The notes below the pieces were generated by a model. It was not told the DNA's origin and did no database searches. It saw only the letters and a list, made by a program, of their open reading frames with translations. From Acidimicrobiaceae bacterium (GTDB lineage: Bacteria > Actinomycetota > Acidimicrobiia > Acidimicrobiales > Palsa-688), in the NCBI GenBank assembly GCA_009785715.1, contig WQVT01000213.1:1-5230 (forward strand): DNA of 5,230 nucleotides, in the 5' to 3' direction. The translations under genes and the position numbers were made by a program. Positions 1 through 5,230 of the stretch are shown one piece after another; positions within the stretch are counted from its first letter, which is position 1, and each line of letters opens with the position of its first letter.

Positions 1-196
1 CGCACCCTGCGGCGCCTGCAGGAAAAGGGCACCGCGAGAAGAACGAGGAGTCGACGAGGGAGGAATTCTGGAGATCGAGCTCACGCCCATCGACGCCAGA
101 AACAAGTTCATAATCCAGGTTGGCCTTCGCCAGCTCCTTGGTGATGTGAGCCCGTCGATCGAGAGACCGCGTTAAATTAATGACGTAGGCGTGCAT
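1..196 (-). CDS. Glycosyltransferase family 25 protein, N-terminal fragment (runs off the window)
   Basis: Reading the minus strand from the ATG at 196-194 gives 65 codons with no stop before the window edge. The start, MHAYVINLTRSLDRR, followed by LDYELVSGVDGREL and a late FPAGAAGC, matches the conserved opening of family 25 glycosyltransferases (LPS-type galactosyltransferases such as the LgtB/Lex1 group). In that family the pattern is a 'VINL..S..RR' strand, a 'vDG..L' segment and a 'GE.GC..SH' motif. The catalytic acidic motif would lie beyond the window. Members transfer a sugar, often galactose, from a nucleotide donor onto a lipid-linked or LPS glycan in the cytoplasm. The donor and acceptor cannot be told here. 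The start lies 8 nt after the upstream stop; only a weak GAG precedes it, so translational coupling is likely. The family call is fairly secure, the substrate unknown. Confidence 0.82.
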   Translation of the reverse strand, partial: MHAYVINLTRSLDRRAHITKELAKANLDYELVSGVDGRELDLQNSSLVDSSFFSRCPFPAGAAGC

Positions 197-204
197 GTTT
201 GAGC

Positions 205-1494
205 TCAAGGGGTCAGCTGGCTGGTCGCGAAACGGGCTTCGCGGTCAAATCTCAGGCGGGCGGATGCGGCGACAAGGCGGGCACGTGGGACGAGGAGCGA
301 GGCTGCGAGCGTGACATCGAGAAGATGTGGAGTCGCCTCACCCGCTCCCGTCTCTGTGAAGGACGAGAACACGGAATAGGCAATGAGAAAGAGGGCCAGG
401 GCGCGGGTTACCCCGGGTGGTCTTCGCAATGCCAACAAGACCAGGATCAGGAATGACAGACCCAGGAGGACGCACCCGACAACCCCTTGATTTTGATAGG
501 TTGCGATCCAGCTACTGTCAATGGGAAGACCATTCTCTCCGGGGACGCCGTTCTGAACAGAATCATTGGTCATGCCGGATCCAAGCAGCTTGTTCGTCTC
601 GGGGCGGGGCTCAGAGAGAACCATGTGCCAATAGCTGGTGCGGCCCGAAAGGCTACCGATAGCCTCTGAACTCTGACCCCGTATCAACCACGAGGATACG
701 AGTGGCGAGAGAGGCAGAAGGACCGTGAGTGCCACGACAATGACGACCAAGAAGGCTTGCCGCACGCGACGGTTCGACATAAAGAGGCTCAGACCCGCCA
801 CGAGGAGGCCTATCAACAACCCGATCAAGGCGGTACGGGTGTGGCTCGCGATCAGCCCGAACAATCCCAGGCCAATCAGGAGAAGTGCCGGTTTACGGCG
901 GACGGCCCCACATGCCCACAGGATGATGATGAGTCCCGTCAACTCTGCCATGTAATGCCCGACCGCGGTGGCAGGCAAAGGCCAAATCGCGCCGTCGAGC
1001 CGAGCACTCCCGTAATTGAGTGAGAACGCTTTGGATGGCGAGATGGCAAACCCCAAGACCAATGAGACGAGGATACAGGATAAGACGATGAGTTGGCTTC
1101 TTACCAATACGAGCCCCCTGTCGCGCCACCAGGGCGTCAGGAGCCAGAGCACAGCAACGAAGCCAATGAGTCGGAATCCCCGATACGCGGTTCCAAAACT
1201 GACGAGTCGGATACTCATCATCACGGATAGCGTAGCGAGGACGGTGAAAATGCCCAGGAATAGGTTGGGACGAATCAGGAGGTTCCTGTTGACCGTTAGA
1301 GCCAGCAGAAGAGCAACAGGTAATGCGCCCTGGGTGATCACCTGAAATACCGGGTGTGGCAACGGAATCACCGATCCGGTAGCCGGACTTCCAATCCCGT
1401 TCAAGAACAGGAGACCCCATATCACGGCCACACGCCGCAGACTTCTGTCCGCCTGGGCCGTCGCGCTTCGCGCCGGGCTGGTGAGCCTGTTCAC
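205..1494 (-). CDS. O-antigen ligase / Wzy-type polysaccharide polymerase family membrane protein
   Basis: This is a polytopic membrane protein of 429 residues if begun at GTG 1494, with roughly 10-12 hydrophobic segments between residues 22 and 404. Two arginine motifs typical of the O-antigen ligase/Wzy_C family are present: SHTRTALIG (residues 217-225) and LSGRTSYW (282-289). The second lies in a long outer loop (about 263-337) that continues with GSGMTND and the DSSWIATYQNQGVVG element, the usual 'N..L....E.G..G' position. The family joins lipid-linked repeat units (Wzy polymerase) or transfers finished glycan to an acceptor (ligase). Beside two chain-length proteins, polymerase is the better guess. 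Start choice: GTG 1494 has GAGG 10 nt upstream and lies 43 nt after the preceding stop. GTG 1527 and a start at 1647 are in frame, but the latter would overlap the previous gene by 110 nt and adds an Arg/Ser-rich, non-membrane extension. The stop is TGA at 205-207. Confidence 0.85.
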   Translation of the reverse strand: MNRLTSPARSATAQADRSLRRVAVIWGLLFLNGIGSPATGSVIPLPHPVFQVITQGALPVALLLALTVNRNLLIRPNLFLGIFTVLATLSVMMSIRLVSFGTAYRGFRLIGFVAVLWLLTPWWRDRGLVLVRSQLIVLSCILVSLVLGFAISPSKAFSLNYGSARLDGAIWPLPATAVGHYMAELTGLIIILWACGAVRRKPALLLIGLGLFGLIASHTRTALIGLLIGLLVAGLSLFMSNRRVRQAFLVVIVVALTVLLPLSPLVSSWLIRGQSSEAIGSLSGRTSYWHMVLSEPRPETNKLLGSGMTNDSVQNGVPGENGLPIDSSWIATYQNQGVVGCVLLGLSFLILVLLALRRPPGVTRALALFLIAYSVFSSFTETGAGEATPHLLDVTLAASLLVPRARLVAASARLRFDREARFATSQLTP

Positions 1495-1537
1495 GGAGCC
1501 GTAGCCTCGACGACCGGACCTGCGCACGCTCTGCGGC

Positions 1538-2191
1538 TCACTGCCCTGACGCCTTGAGGACCTCGAACAGACCGTCTCCAGGCTCAGCCGAGGTGCCGCG
1601 AACTGCCGCTGGGAGTCCCGAGCTGTAGTCCTCCCGATCGGTTCCAATGAGGATCCCTGAGAGGATGGCTATACGAGCATGACGGAGCTGCGTGGCAATC
1701 GCTTCGATGCTGGACCTCGTCGCCTCGCCGGCTCGGATCATCACGACGGCTTTGCCCACCGAAGCCGCGAGGTGATCCGCTCCGACTGCAGAATCCACAG
1801 TGGCCAGAACGAGCGTCACGTCAGCGTCCTCGGTGACGGACGGATCTGCCATCCGAGTAGGGTCTGGCGCGGCGACCACCAAGGAGATCTGTTGCCCTCT
1901 CAAGGAGACGGTCTGCGGCGCCCCAGAATCCCCTTTTGCGCGGAGGAGCGCCCTCAGAGGCCGATCCTCTGCTGCGTCAGCGAGGACCACCCGCTTTCCC
2001 TCCGACGCCAAGCGGTACGCGAGCGCCGCGAGGGAGATTGCGGCCGGTTCGGCGGAGCCGATCTCGACCAGCGCCAGCGATCCGTCCGGGACACCGCCAA
2101 GATGAGCATGGAGCCGGTGCACGACCGACTTCAGGGCGGGCGACGGCCGACTAAGCCGGCGTCGCAGCCGAAACGCCTTCCAACGGTTCAA
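1538..2191 (-). CDS. Degenerate CpsD/Wzc-like ATPase (pseudo-BY-kinase), module B
   Basis: The 217-residue soluble protein has the fold order of a BY-kinase/CpsD cytoplasmic domain. It shows strand one at SLALVEI (38-44), a helix, EGKRVVLAD (64-72) with RPLRALL (77-83) at the Walker A' position, ADVTLVLAT (123-131) at Walker B, then GKAVVMIRAGEATRSSIEAI and a final GILIG strand. The P-loop, normally G-x-GKST, is GSAEPAAIS (45-53), without lysine. The Walker B aspartate is also absent; the A' aspartate (D72) remains. The tail has only Y189 and no tyrosine cluster. Active CpsD/Wzc proteins autophosphorylate tyrosines to control polymer length with their PCP. This one probably cannot hydrolyse ATP by that mechanism and may act as a structural partner of PCP2 (inference). 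The start is TTG 2191, with AAGG 8 nt upstream, inside a TTGA overlap with PCP2. It is paralogous to the protein ending at 4556: 27 of 46 residues are identical, ungapped, across residues 38-83. Confidence 0.8.
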   Translation of the reverse strand: MNRWKAFRLRRRLSRPSPALKSVVHRLHAHLGGVPDGSLALVEIGSAEPAAISLAALAYRLASEGKRVVLADAAEDRPLRALLRAKGDSGAPQTVSLRGQQISLVVAAPDPTRMADPSVTEDADVTLVLATVDSAVGADHLAASVGKAVVMIRAGEATRSSIEAIATQLRHARIAILSGILIGTDREDYSSGLPAAVRGTSAEPGDGLFEVLKASGQ

Positions 2192-3051
2192 GCCAGCCGC
2201 CTTACGCTCAACTCCACCGGTGCGCCGAGCGCCGCAGCGACATCGGAGCGGGCACGCACCCGGTCGGACAGCAATTCACTCAGGATCACGATCGCGATTC
2301 CAAAGGCGAGGCCGCCGAACAATCCGGAGAGTCCGTCTTTGACGGCCTTCTTCTTAGCCGATACCGGTAGGACGTAGGCCTTATCGAGGACGATGCTGTC
2401 GCGGATCGCTGCAGACTGGCCCTCCTCGTCCTGGGCGATTTGCCCGCGCAAGGTGGTGATCTGCCCAAAATCGGTCGCCTGCTGCAGCGGGTTGGCGCTG
2501 GAACCCGGGTTCCGCTTCGCTTGGAGCGACAGAACTTGCGCCTTGAGCGAGCCAATCTCGTCGTTCGTCGTCTTTTGCTCGAGCTGGGCTCGAATCTTGA
2601 GGAACGCCTGGGCCACGGCGTTTGCCCTGGTCTCCGCTTCGGCTGCCGTCGTGCCATTGGCATTGATCGTCAGGATCGAACTGCCAACGCCTGAGCCCTT
2701 GTAGGAAAAGACCGGCTCGTTGGGATTGAGGTGAAGAATCCTCATCGCAGCTTCACCCACCGTCTGAGTCTCCAGCAAGCTGACCTCATTGGCCATCCCG
2801 GTGGCGGGATCGGTTCCGGGCAATTCGACCAGATAGAGCTGGGAGACCGCCGTTGCCTTATGTGGGAGCACCACATGGAGACTCGCACCGATGACCAACC
2901 CGGCGAAAGCAGTCGCAAGCCAGAGCCGCTTCCGTCGCTTGGCTGCTGCTTTCAGCGATCGGATGCTCACCGGCGGACCGGGGTCGTACGCCGGATCCTC
3001 GTATTCCTGTGCCGTGAACACGTCGAGCGCCCGGTCGGTCAAGCCCGCCAT
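2188..3051 (-). CDS. Wzz/CpsC-type polysaccharide co-polymerase, unfused (PCP2)
   Basis: The 287-residue protein has the two-membrane-segment layout of chain-length determinants: a cytoplasmic N-terminus (1-42, basic KRRKR just before the membrane), TM1 about 43-62, an outer domain 63-238, and TM2 about 239-260 in a Gly-rich GLSGLFGGLAFGIAIVI stretch. A short cytoplasmic tail follows. Residues about 134-215 are rich in Ala, Glu, Gln and Leu and look helical or coiled-coil, as in Wzc/Wzz outer domains. A YVLPVSAKKK stretch precedes TM2, where the family usually has a proline-containing linker. The tail SDRVRARSDVAAALGAPVELSV matches the segment that in fused Wzc proteins leads into the kinase; here it ends and module B begins at once. 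The likely role is setting polysaccharide chain length or assisting export with the Wzy protein. The ATG at 3051 is supported by AGGAAGGG upstream and a 13-nt overlap with the preceding gene. Confidence 0.85.
   Translation of the reverse strand: MAGLTDRALDVFTAQEYEDPAYDPGPPVSIRSLKAAAKRRKRLWLATAFAGLVIGASLHVVLPHKATAVSQLYLVELPGTDPATGMANEVSLLETQTVGEAAMRILHLNPNEPVFSYKGSGVGSSILTINANGTTAAEAETRANAVAQAFLKIRAQLEQKTTNDEIGSLKAQVLSLQAKRNPGSSANPLQQATDFGQITTLRGQIAQDEEGQSAAIRDSIVLDKAYVLPVSAKKKAVKDGLSGLFGGLAFGIAIVILSELLSDRVRARSDVAAALGAPVELSVRRLA
2200..2203 (-). promoter_or_regulatory. Ribosome-binding site supporting the TTG start of module B
   Basis: AAGG on the minus strand sits 8 nt before TTG 2191, within the last codons of PCP2. 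Together with the TTGA stop/start overlap it supports translational coupling, and the use of a rare TTG start rather than a downstream one. Confidence 0.5.
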
Positions 3052-4400
3052 CTCACCCTTCCTGTGGCATTCGTTGCGGATCTGACATGCGTCGTTGGTA
3101 CCGACGCTCGTCCCTGGTTGGTCCCCGGAACCTGCCAGCCCGCGGACATGAATTCTGGCAACGAACCGACGGTGGCGTCGCTCCGGTCGGGATTCACCAC
3201 GATGATCCCTTGGATGCCAGGCCCCCCGCTCGCGCTGGCCAGCGCGACGCGAGCGAGGTCGTCAGCTACGGCGAATCCCGAGGAGACGGAGAGGATGGTC
3301 GGCCCGCCGGCGACACTCAGGTCAGGATGCGAAGGGTCGACGGCGAGCACCGAAACGAGCAGCTGCGCCTCGCCCGAGGGTGGCTCATTGCTCCACCGGT
3401 TGGCAGGACGCAGCTGGCCGTCGACGGTCTCGTTCTCAGGACCCAAGGTGAGCATGGAATTCACGTGATCAGAGGCACGGAGGGCGGCGCAAGCGGCGCT
3501 CAGGGACTCGAGCGCTGGATCATCGCCTAGGGCCAGTCGCGTAGGAATGCCCGATTCGGCCGCGAAGAGCGCGAGTTGCGGCCCGGAAGACAGGGCGGCC
3601 CGGTCACCAACGAACGAGACCACGTAGACGGTGAAGCGTGCGTCGAAGTCATTGGGAAGCAGATTCCGGAGCACCTGACGCAACTTCCACGCGTTTGCAG
3701 CCGACGAATCGAAGTGCTCCAGTAAGTGCCTCCAGTCGGCGATGTTCTTGTAAGGGTCTGCCTCCAAAGAGGCCAGAATCGGCGCGCCAATAGATCCTGC
3801 AATCTGGTCACGCCGGCGTAGGCGGCCATCAGACCCCGCGCGGACAAGGATGATGGCCGAGCCAACGGCGACGCCACCCACCAGCCCGAGCAAACCGTAG
3901 AGCACGAGGAGACGGGTCTTCGACTTACCCGGAATAGCCGCTGGGGGCTGGATTATGCTCGTCGACCCGCTGACGGCCTTGTTGGTCTCGACGTAGCGCT
4001 GATATTCCTTCGTGACTGCACCGACCAGCTGGATGGCTCGTTCTGAGCTCGCCGCGTGAGCCTCGATACGAAGGACGTTTGCAGCTGGGCCCGAGGCCAC
4101 AATGGCGTGTTTGAGTTGGTCAGGGGGTATCGGAGGCGATACCGCCGCCGCCGCCGGTGTCAGGACACTGCTACTGGTGACGATGATCTCCTGCGTCTGC
4201 GTGTCCGACCCAGTGGTATCAGCGCCTGCTGCGGTCGGCCCGGGCAACAAGACTTCGGCGGCGGCGCGGGCCTCCGGGACGTGGTGTTCTGCCAGGGCCA
4301 AACCGGCGAGAGCGCCGAGTCCCGCGATCACCGTCACGGCAACCCACCGACGGCACAAAACGGCCAGCGACTCTCGCAGATTGAGGGGTTGCTCTCTCAT
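3039..4400 (-). CDS. Wzz-like polysaccharide co-polymerase fused to a degenerate ATPase domain (PCP1)
   Basis: The 453-residue protein has TM1 at about 19-37, a short outer domain (38-162, Thr/Ser-rich around 55-80), a QPPAAIPGKSK linker and TM2 at about 163-186. The cytoplasmic part begins with RLRRRDQIAGSIGAPILASL, the usual post-TM2 motif of Wzc-like proteins, then SSAANAWKLRQVLRNL at the position of the family's 'EafR.LRtnl' helix. From 257 a CpsD-like domain follows: VYVVSFVGDRAAL takes the place of the P-loop strand and lacks GKS/T, and TRLALGDDPAL the place of Walker A'. The late block ILSVSSGFAVADDLARVALA...IIVVNPDRSDATVG resembles domains I associate with actinobacterial Wzz-type proteins. 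No tyrosine occurs after residue 259. The probable role is chain-length control or assembly scaffolding. ATG 4400 was chosen because GGGGA lies 9 nt upstream. ATG 4406 is in frame but only 3 nt from that site, and ATG 4517 has no Shine-Dalgarno and adds 39 non-family residues. Confidence 0.82.
   Translation of the reverse strand: MREQPLNLRESLAVLCRRWVAVTVIAGLGALAGLALAEHHVPEARAAAEVLLPGPTAAGADTTGSDTQTQEIIVTSSSVLTPAAAAVSPPIPPDQLKHAIVASGPAANVLRIEAHAASSERAIQLVGAVTKEYQRYVETNKAVSGSTSIIQPPAAIPGKSKTRLLVLYGLLGLVGGVAVGSAIILVRAGSDGRLRRRDQIAGSIGAPILASLEADPYKNIADWRHLLEHFDSSAANAWKLRQVLRNLLPNDFDARFTVYVVSFVGDRAALSSGPQLALFAAESGIPTRLALGDDPALESLSAACAALRASDHVNSMLTLGPENETVDGQLRPANRWSNEPPSGEAQLLVSVLAVDPSHPDLSVAGGPTILSVSSGFAVADDLARVALASASGGPGIQGIIVVNPDRSDATVGSLPEFMSAGWQVPGTNQGRASVPTTHVRSATNATGRVRWRA
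3056..3063 (-). promoter_or_regulatory. Ribosome-binding site of PCP2 inside the PCP1 coding end
   Basis: AGGAAGGG on the minus strand stands 4-8 nt before ATG 3051, depending on which purines pair. It is the best Shine-Dalgarno in the window. It lies within the last codons of PCP1, whose stop (TGA 3039-3041) falls after the PCP2 start, indicating coupled translation. Confidence 0.65.
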
Positions 4401-4555
4401 GGGCATTGGTCCCCATGAGGCAGATTGTCGTTCATGGAGTTTCGTGCCAGCGAGCTGTGCTTCGAACGCTCTGCTGTATTGCGGGTGGCGGCAAGGATCT
4501 CCTGTTCCTTTCGTCATCCGTAAGAGTCGACGGATCCGGCCGTGATACAGGGCGG
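4401..4555. other. 155-nt intergenic gap between module A and PCP1
   Basis: This is the only sizeable gap in an otherwise packed operon, so it is the likeliest place for an internal promoter or regulatory leader. I see no hairpin plus T-run that would make a convincing terminator, and no -35/-10 pair with standard spacing on the minus strand. On that strand an AGGAG occurs at 4499-4503, followed 4 nt later by a TTG that opens a 20-codon frame ending at TGA 4432-4434. The PCP1 ribosome-binding site lies at its low-coordinate end. Function otherwise unassigned. Confidence 0.5.
4410..4414 (-). promoter_or_regulatory. Ribosome-binding site deciding the PCP1 start
   Basis: GGGGA on the minus strand lies 9 nt before ATG 4400 and only 3 nt before the in-frame ATG 4406. 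The spacing favours 4400. The next in-frame ATG upstream, at 4517, has CGACTCTTACGG before it and no purine-rich site. Confidence 0.55.
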
Positions 4556-5230
4556 CTACGACCCTTGCCCGTCCGGGTCGTGACCAACGAGGACACCGGA
4601 TCGGATCGCCACGTTGACCTCGCGGAGTTGCCGGCGAACGGCGTCGAGTGCGGTGGTGCTGGCCCGGCCGGCGCCGACCATGACCACCGCGTCCCTAGCC
4701 CAAGCCGCGATGTGGTCGGCTCCGAACGCCTGGTCAGCTGATGCCAGCAGAAGTGTGGCGTCGGCGACGTCGCCGACCTCCGGCACTGCCATCTGAGCGG
4801 GGTCGTCCGGTGCCACGAGCAGCCCCACGGGTTGCCCTTGGATCGAAACCGGACGAACCATTCCTGTGCCTCCGTCGGCGCCCAGGAGCGTACCGAGAGG
4901 CCTGCCTTGGCCGACGTCTGCGACGACGACGCGTTTGCCGTCCGATGCGAGGGAACTCGCCAGGGCGGCAATCGCAAGCACAGCAGGCCCGGTGGCGTTG
5001 ATCTCCACCAGAGCCAGCGCCCTGCTGTCAGTGGACTCGAGCTGGGCTCGTAGCCGGCGTTCCAGCAGTTGGAGCGTCGAACTCGGCCTTCGCAGGCGCC
5101 ATCGAAGCCGAGCCGCCCTCCACCGAGTAACGACGGAAAGCCCGGGCTGTGGCGCAGCCGCCAGGGTGGGCGCTGGCTCGCCATCCGGATCGGCTGCCAA
5201 CCCTGCCGGTCGGCCAACCTCCAGGCGGCC
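4556..5230 (-). CDS. Degenerate CpsD/Wzc-like ATPase (pseudo-BY-kinase), module A, 5' end outside or near the window edge
   Basis: The frame is open from the window edge to TAG at 4556-4558. The first possible start inside is TTG 5200 (214 residues). Since the frame continues unbroken to 5230, the true start may lie outside, or this could be the C-terminal part of a fused PCP. Counting from TTG 5200, a Pro/Ala-rich linker (about 5-22) precedes RWRAARLRWRLRR, then ALALVEI (61-67), DGKRVVVAD (87-95), RPLGTLL (100-106), ADATLLLASAD (147-157) and AVVMVGAGRA (171-180). These are the CpsD/BY-kinase blocks in order, shared with module B. The P-loop is NATGPAVLA (68-76), without lysine. The Walker B aspartate is missing; the A' aspartate (D95) is kept. 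There is no tyrosine in the visible part, so it cannot be a tyrosine autokinase substrate there. By analogy with the PCP2-B pair, a PCP gene probably lies just upstream (inference). Confidence 0.75.
   Translation of the reverse strand, partial: GRLEVGRPAGLAADPDGEPAPTLAAAPQPGLSVVTRWRAARLRWRLRRPSSTLQLLERRLRAQLESTDSRALALVEINATGPAVLAIAALASSLASDGKRVVVADVGQGRPLGTLLGADGGTGMVRPVSIQGQPVGLLVAPDDPAQMAVPEVGDVADATLLLASADQAFGADHIAAWARDAVVMVGAGRASTTALDAVRRQLREVNVAIRSGVLVGHDPDGQGS

Noticed and set aside
172..180. AT-rich spot with a TTA leucine codon at the start of the glycosyltransferase, as a possible bldA-type control point
   Set aside because: A single TTA codon has regulatory meaning only in Streptomyces-like hosts. 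The host is not established and AT-rich gene starts are common.
1495..1647. Longer start for the Wzy-family protein at 1647 or 1527
   Set aside because: The added residues are Arg/Ser-rich and not membrane-like, and 1647 would overlap module B by 110 nt. GTG 1527 lacks a well-placed purine-rich site. It remains possible, so the start is held with moderate confidence only.
1679..2377. 232-codon open frame on the plus strand
   Set aside because: It is antisense to module B and the end of PCP2. Its low-complexity Arg/Gly/Ser composition and lack of motifs fit a shadow frame.
2731..3468. 245-codon open frame on the plus strand
   Set aside because: It lies antisense across PCP2 and PCP1, has no family resemblance, and overlaps a junction where both minus-strand genes are well supported.
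4401..4517. N-terminal extension of PCP1 from ATG 4517
   Set aside because: There is no Shine-Dalgarno before 4517. The extra 39 residues look unlike a PCP N-terminus, while ATG 4400 has GGGGA at good spacing and begins just before TM1.
4510..4555. Possible terminator after module A
   Set aside because: Short complementary pieces such as CCGT/ACGG give only a 4-bp stem, and no T-run follows on the minus strand.
4432..5217. 261-codon open frame on the minus strand overlapping module A
   Set aside because: It is out of frame with a protein that shows clear CpsD-like blocks. Its product is Arg/Ser/Pro/Trp-rich with no recognisable motif, as expected of a high-GC shadow frame.

Overview
The window reads as a piece of an exopolysaccharide or capsule biosynthesis cluster from a high-GC bacterium, most likely an actinobacterium. 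That assignment is an inference. It rests on high-GC codon use, an LPxTG-free and signal-poor Wzx/Wzy-style gene set, and a chain-length protein whose C-terminal domain ends in a 'VSSGFA...NPD.SD.T.G' block that I associate with actinobacterial Wzz-like proteins. All six genes lie on the minus strand, so transcription runs from high to low coordinates. The ORFs are tightly packed: 13-nt and 4-nt overlaps, then 43-nt and 8-nt gaps. The only substantial non-coding gap is 155 nt (4401-4555).

In transcription order: (1) 5230-4556, the 3' part of a gene for a degenerate CpsD/Wzc-type ATPase (module A), open at the window edge. (2) 4400-3039, a two-TM polysaccharide co-polymerase (PCP1) fused to a cytoplasmic, degenerate ATPase-like domain. 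(3) 3051-2188, a second, unfused PCP (PCP2) with a predicted coiled-coil outer domain. (4) 2191-1538, a second degenerate CpsD-like ATPase (module B), a clear paralogue of A, coupled to PCP2 through a TTGA stop/start overlap. (5) 1494-205, a polytopic O-antigen ligase/Wzy-family polymerase. (6) 196-1, the N-terminus of a family 25 glycosyltransferase, cut by the window edge.

In known Wzx/Wzy systems a PCP and its cognate tyrosine autokinase (BY-kinase) set polymer length on the Wzy polymerase, and glycosyltransferases build the repeat unit. Here the architecture is kept, but every kinase-like module visible has lost the P-loop lysine and the Walker B aspartate. None has a C-terminal tyrosine cluster, and module A has no tyrosine in the part seen. 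The window therefore looks like a PCP/Wzy assembly unit built around two or three pseudo-BY-kinase modules, which is its most unusual aspect. No tRNA, rRNA, CRISPR array, insertion sequence or convincing terminator was seen.
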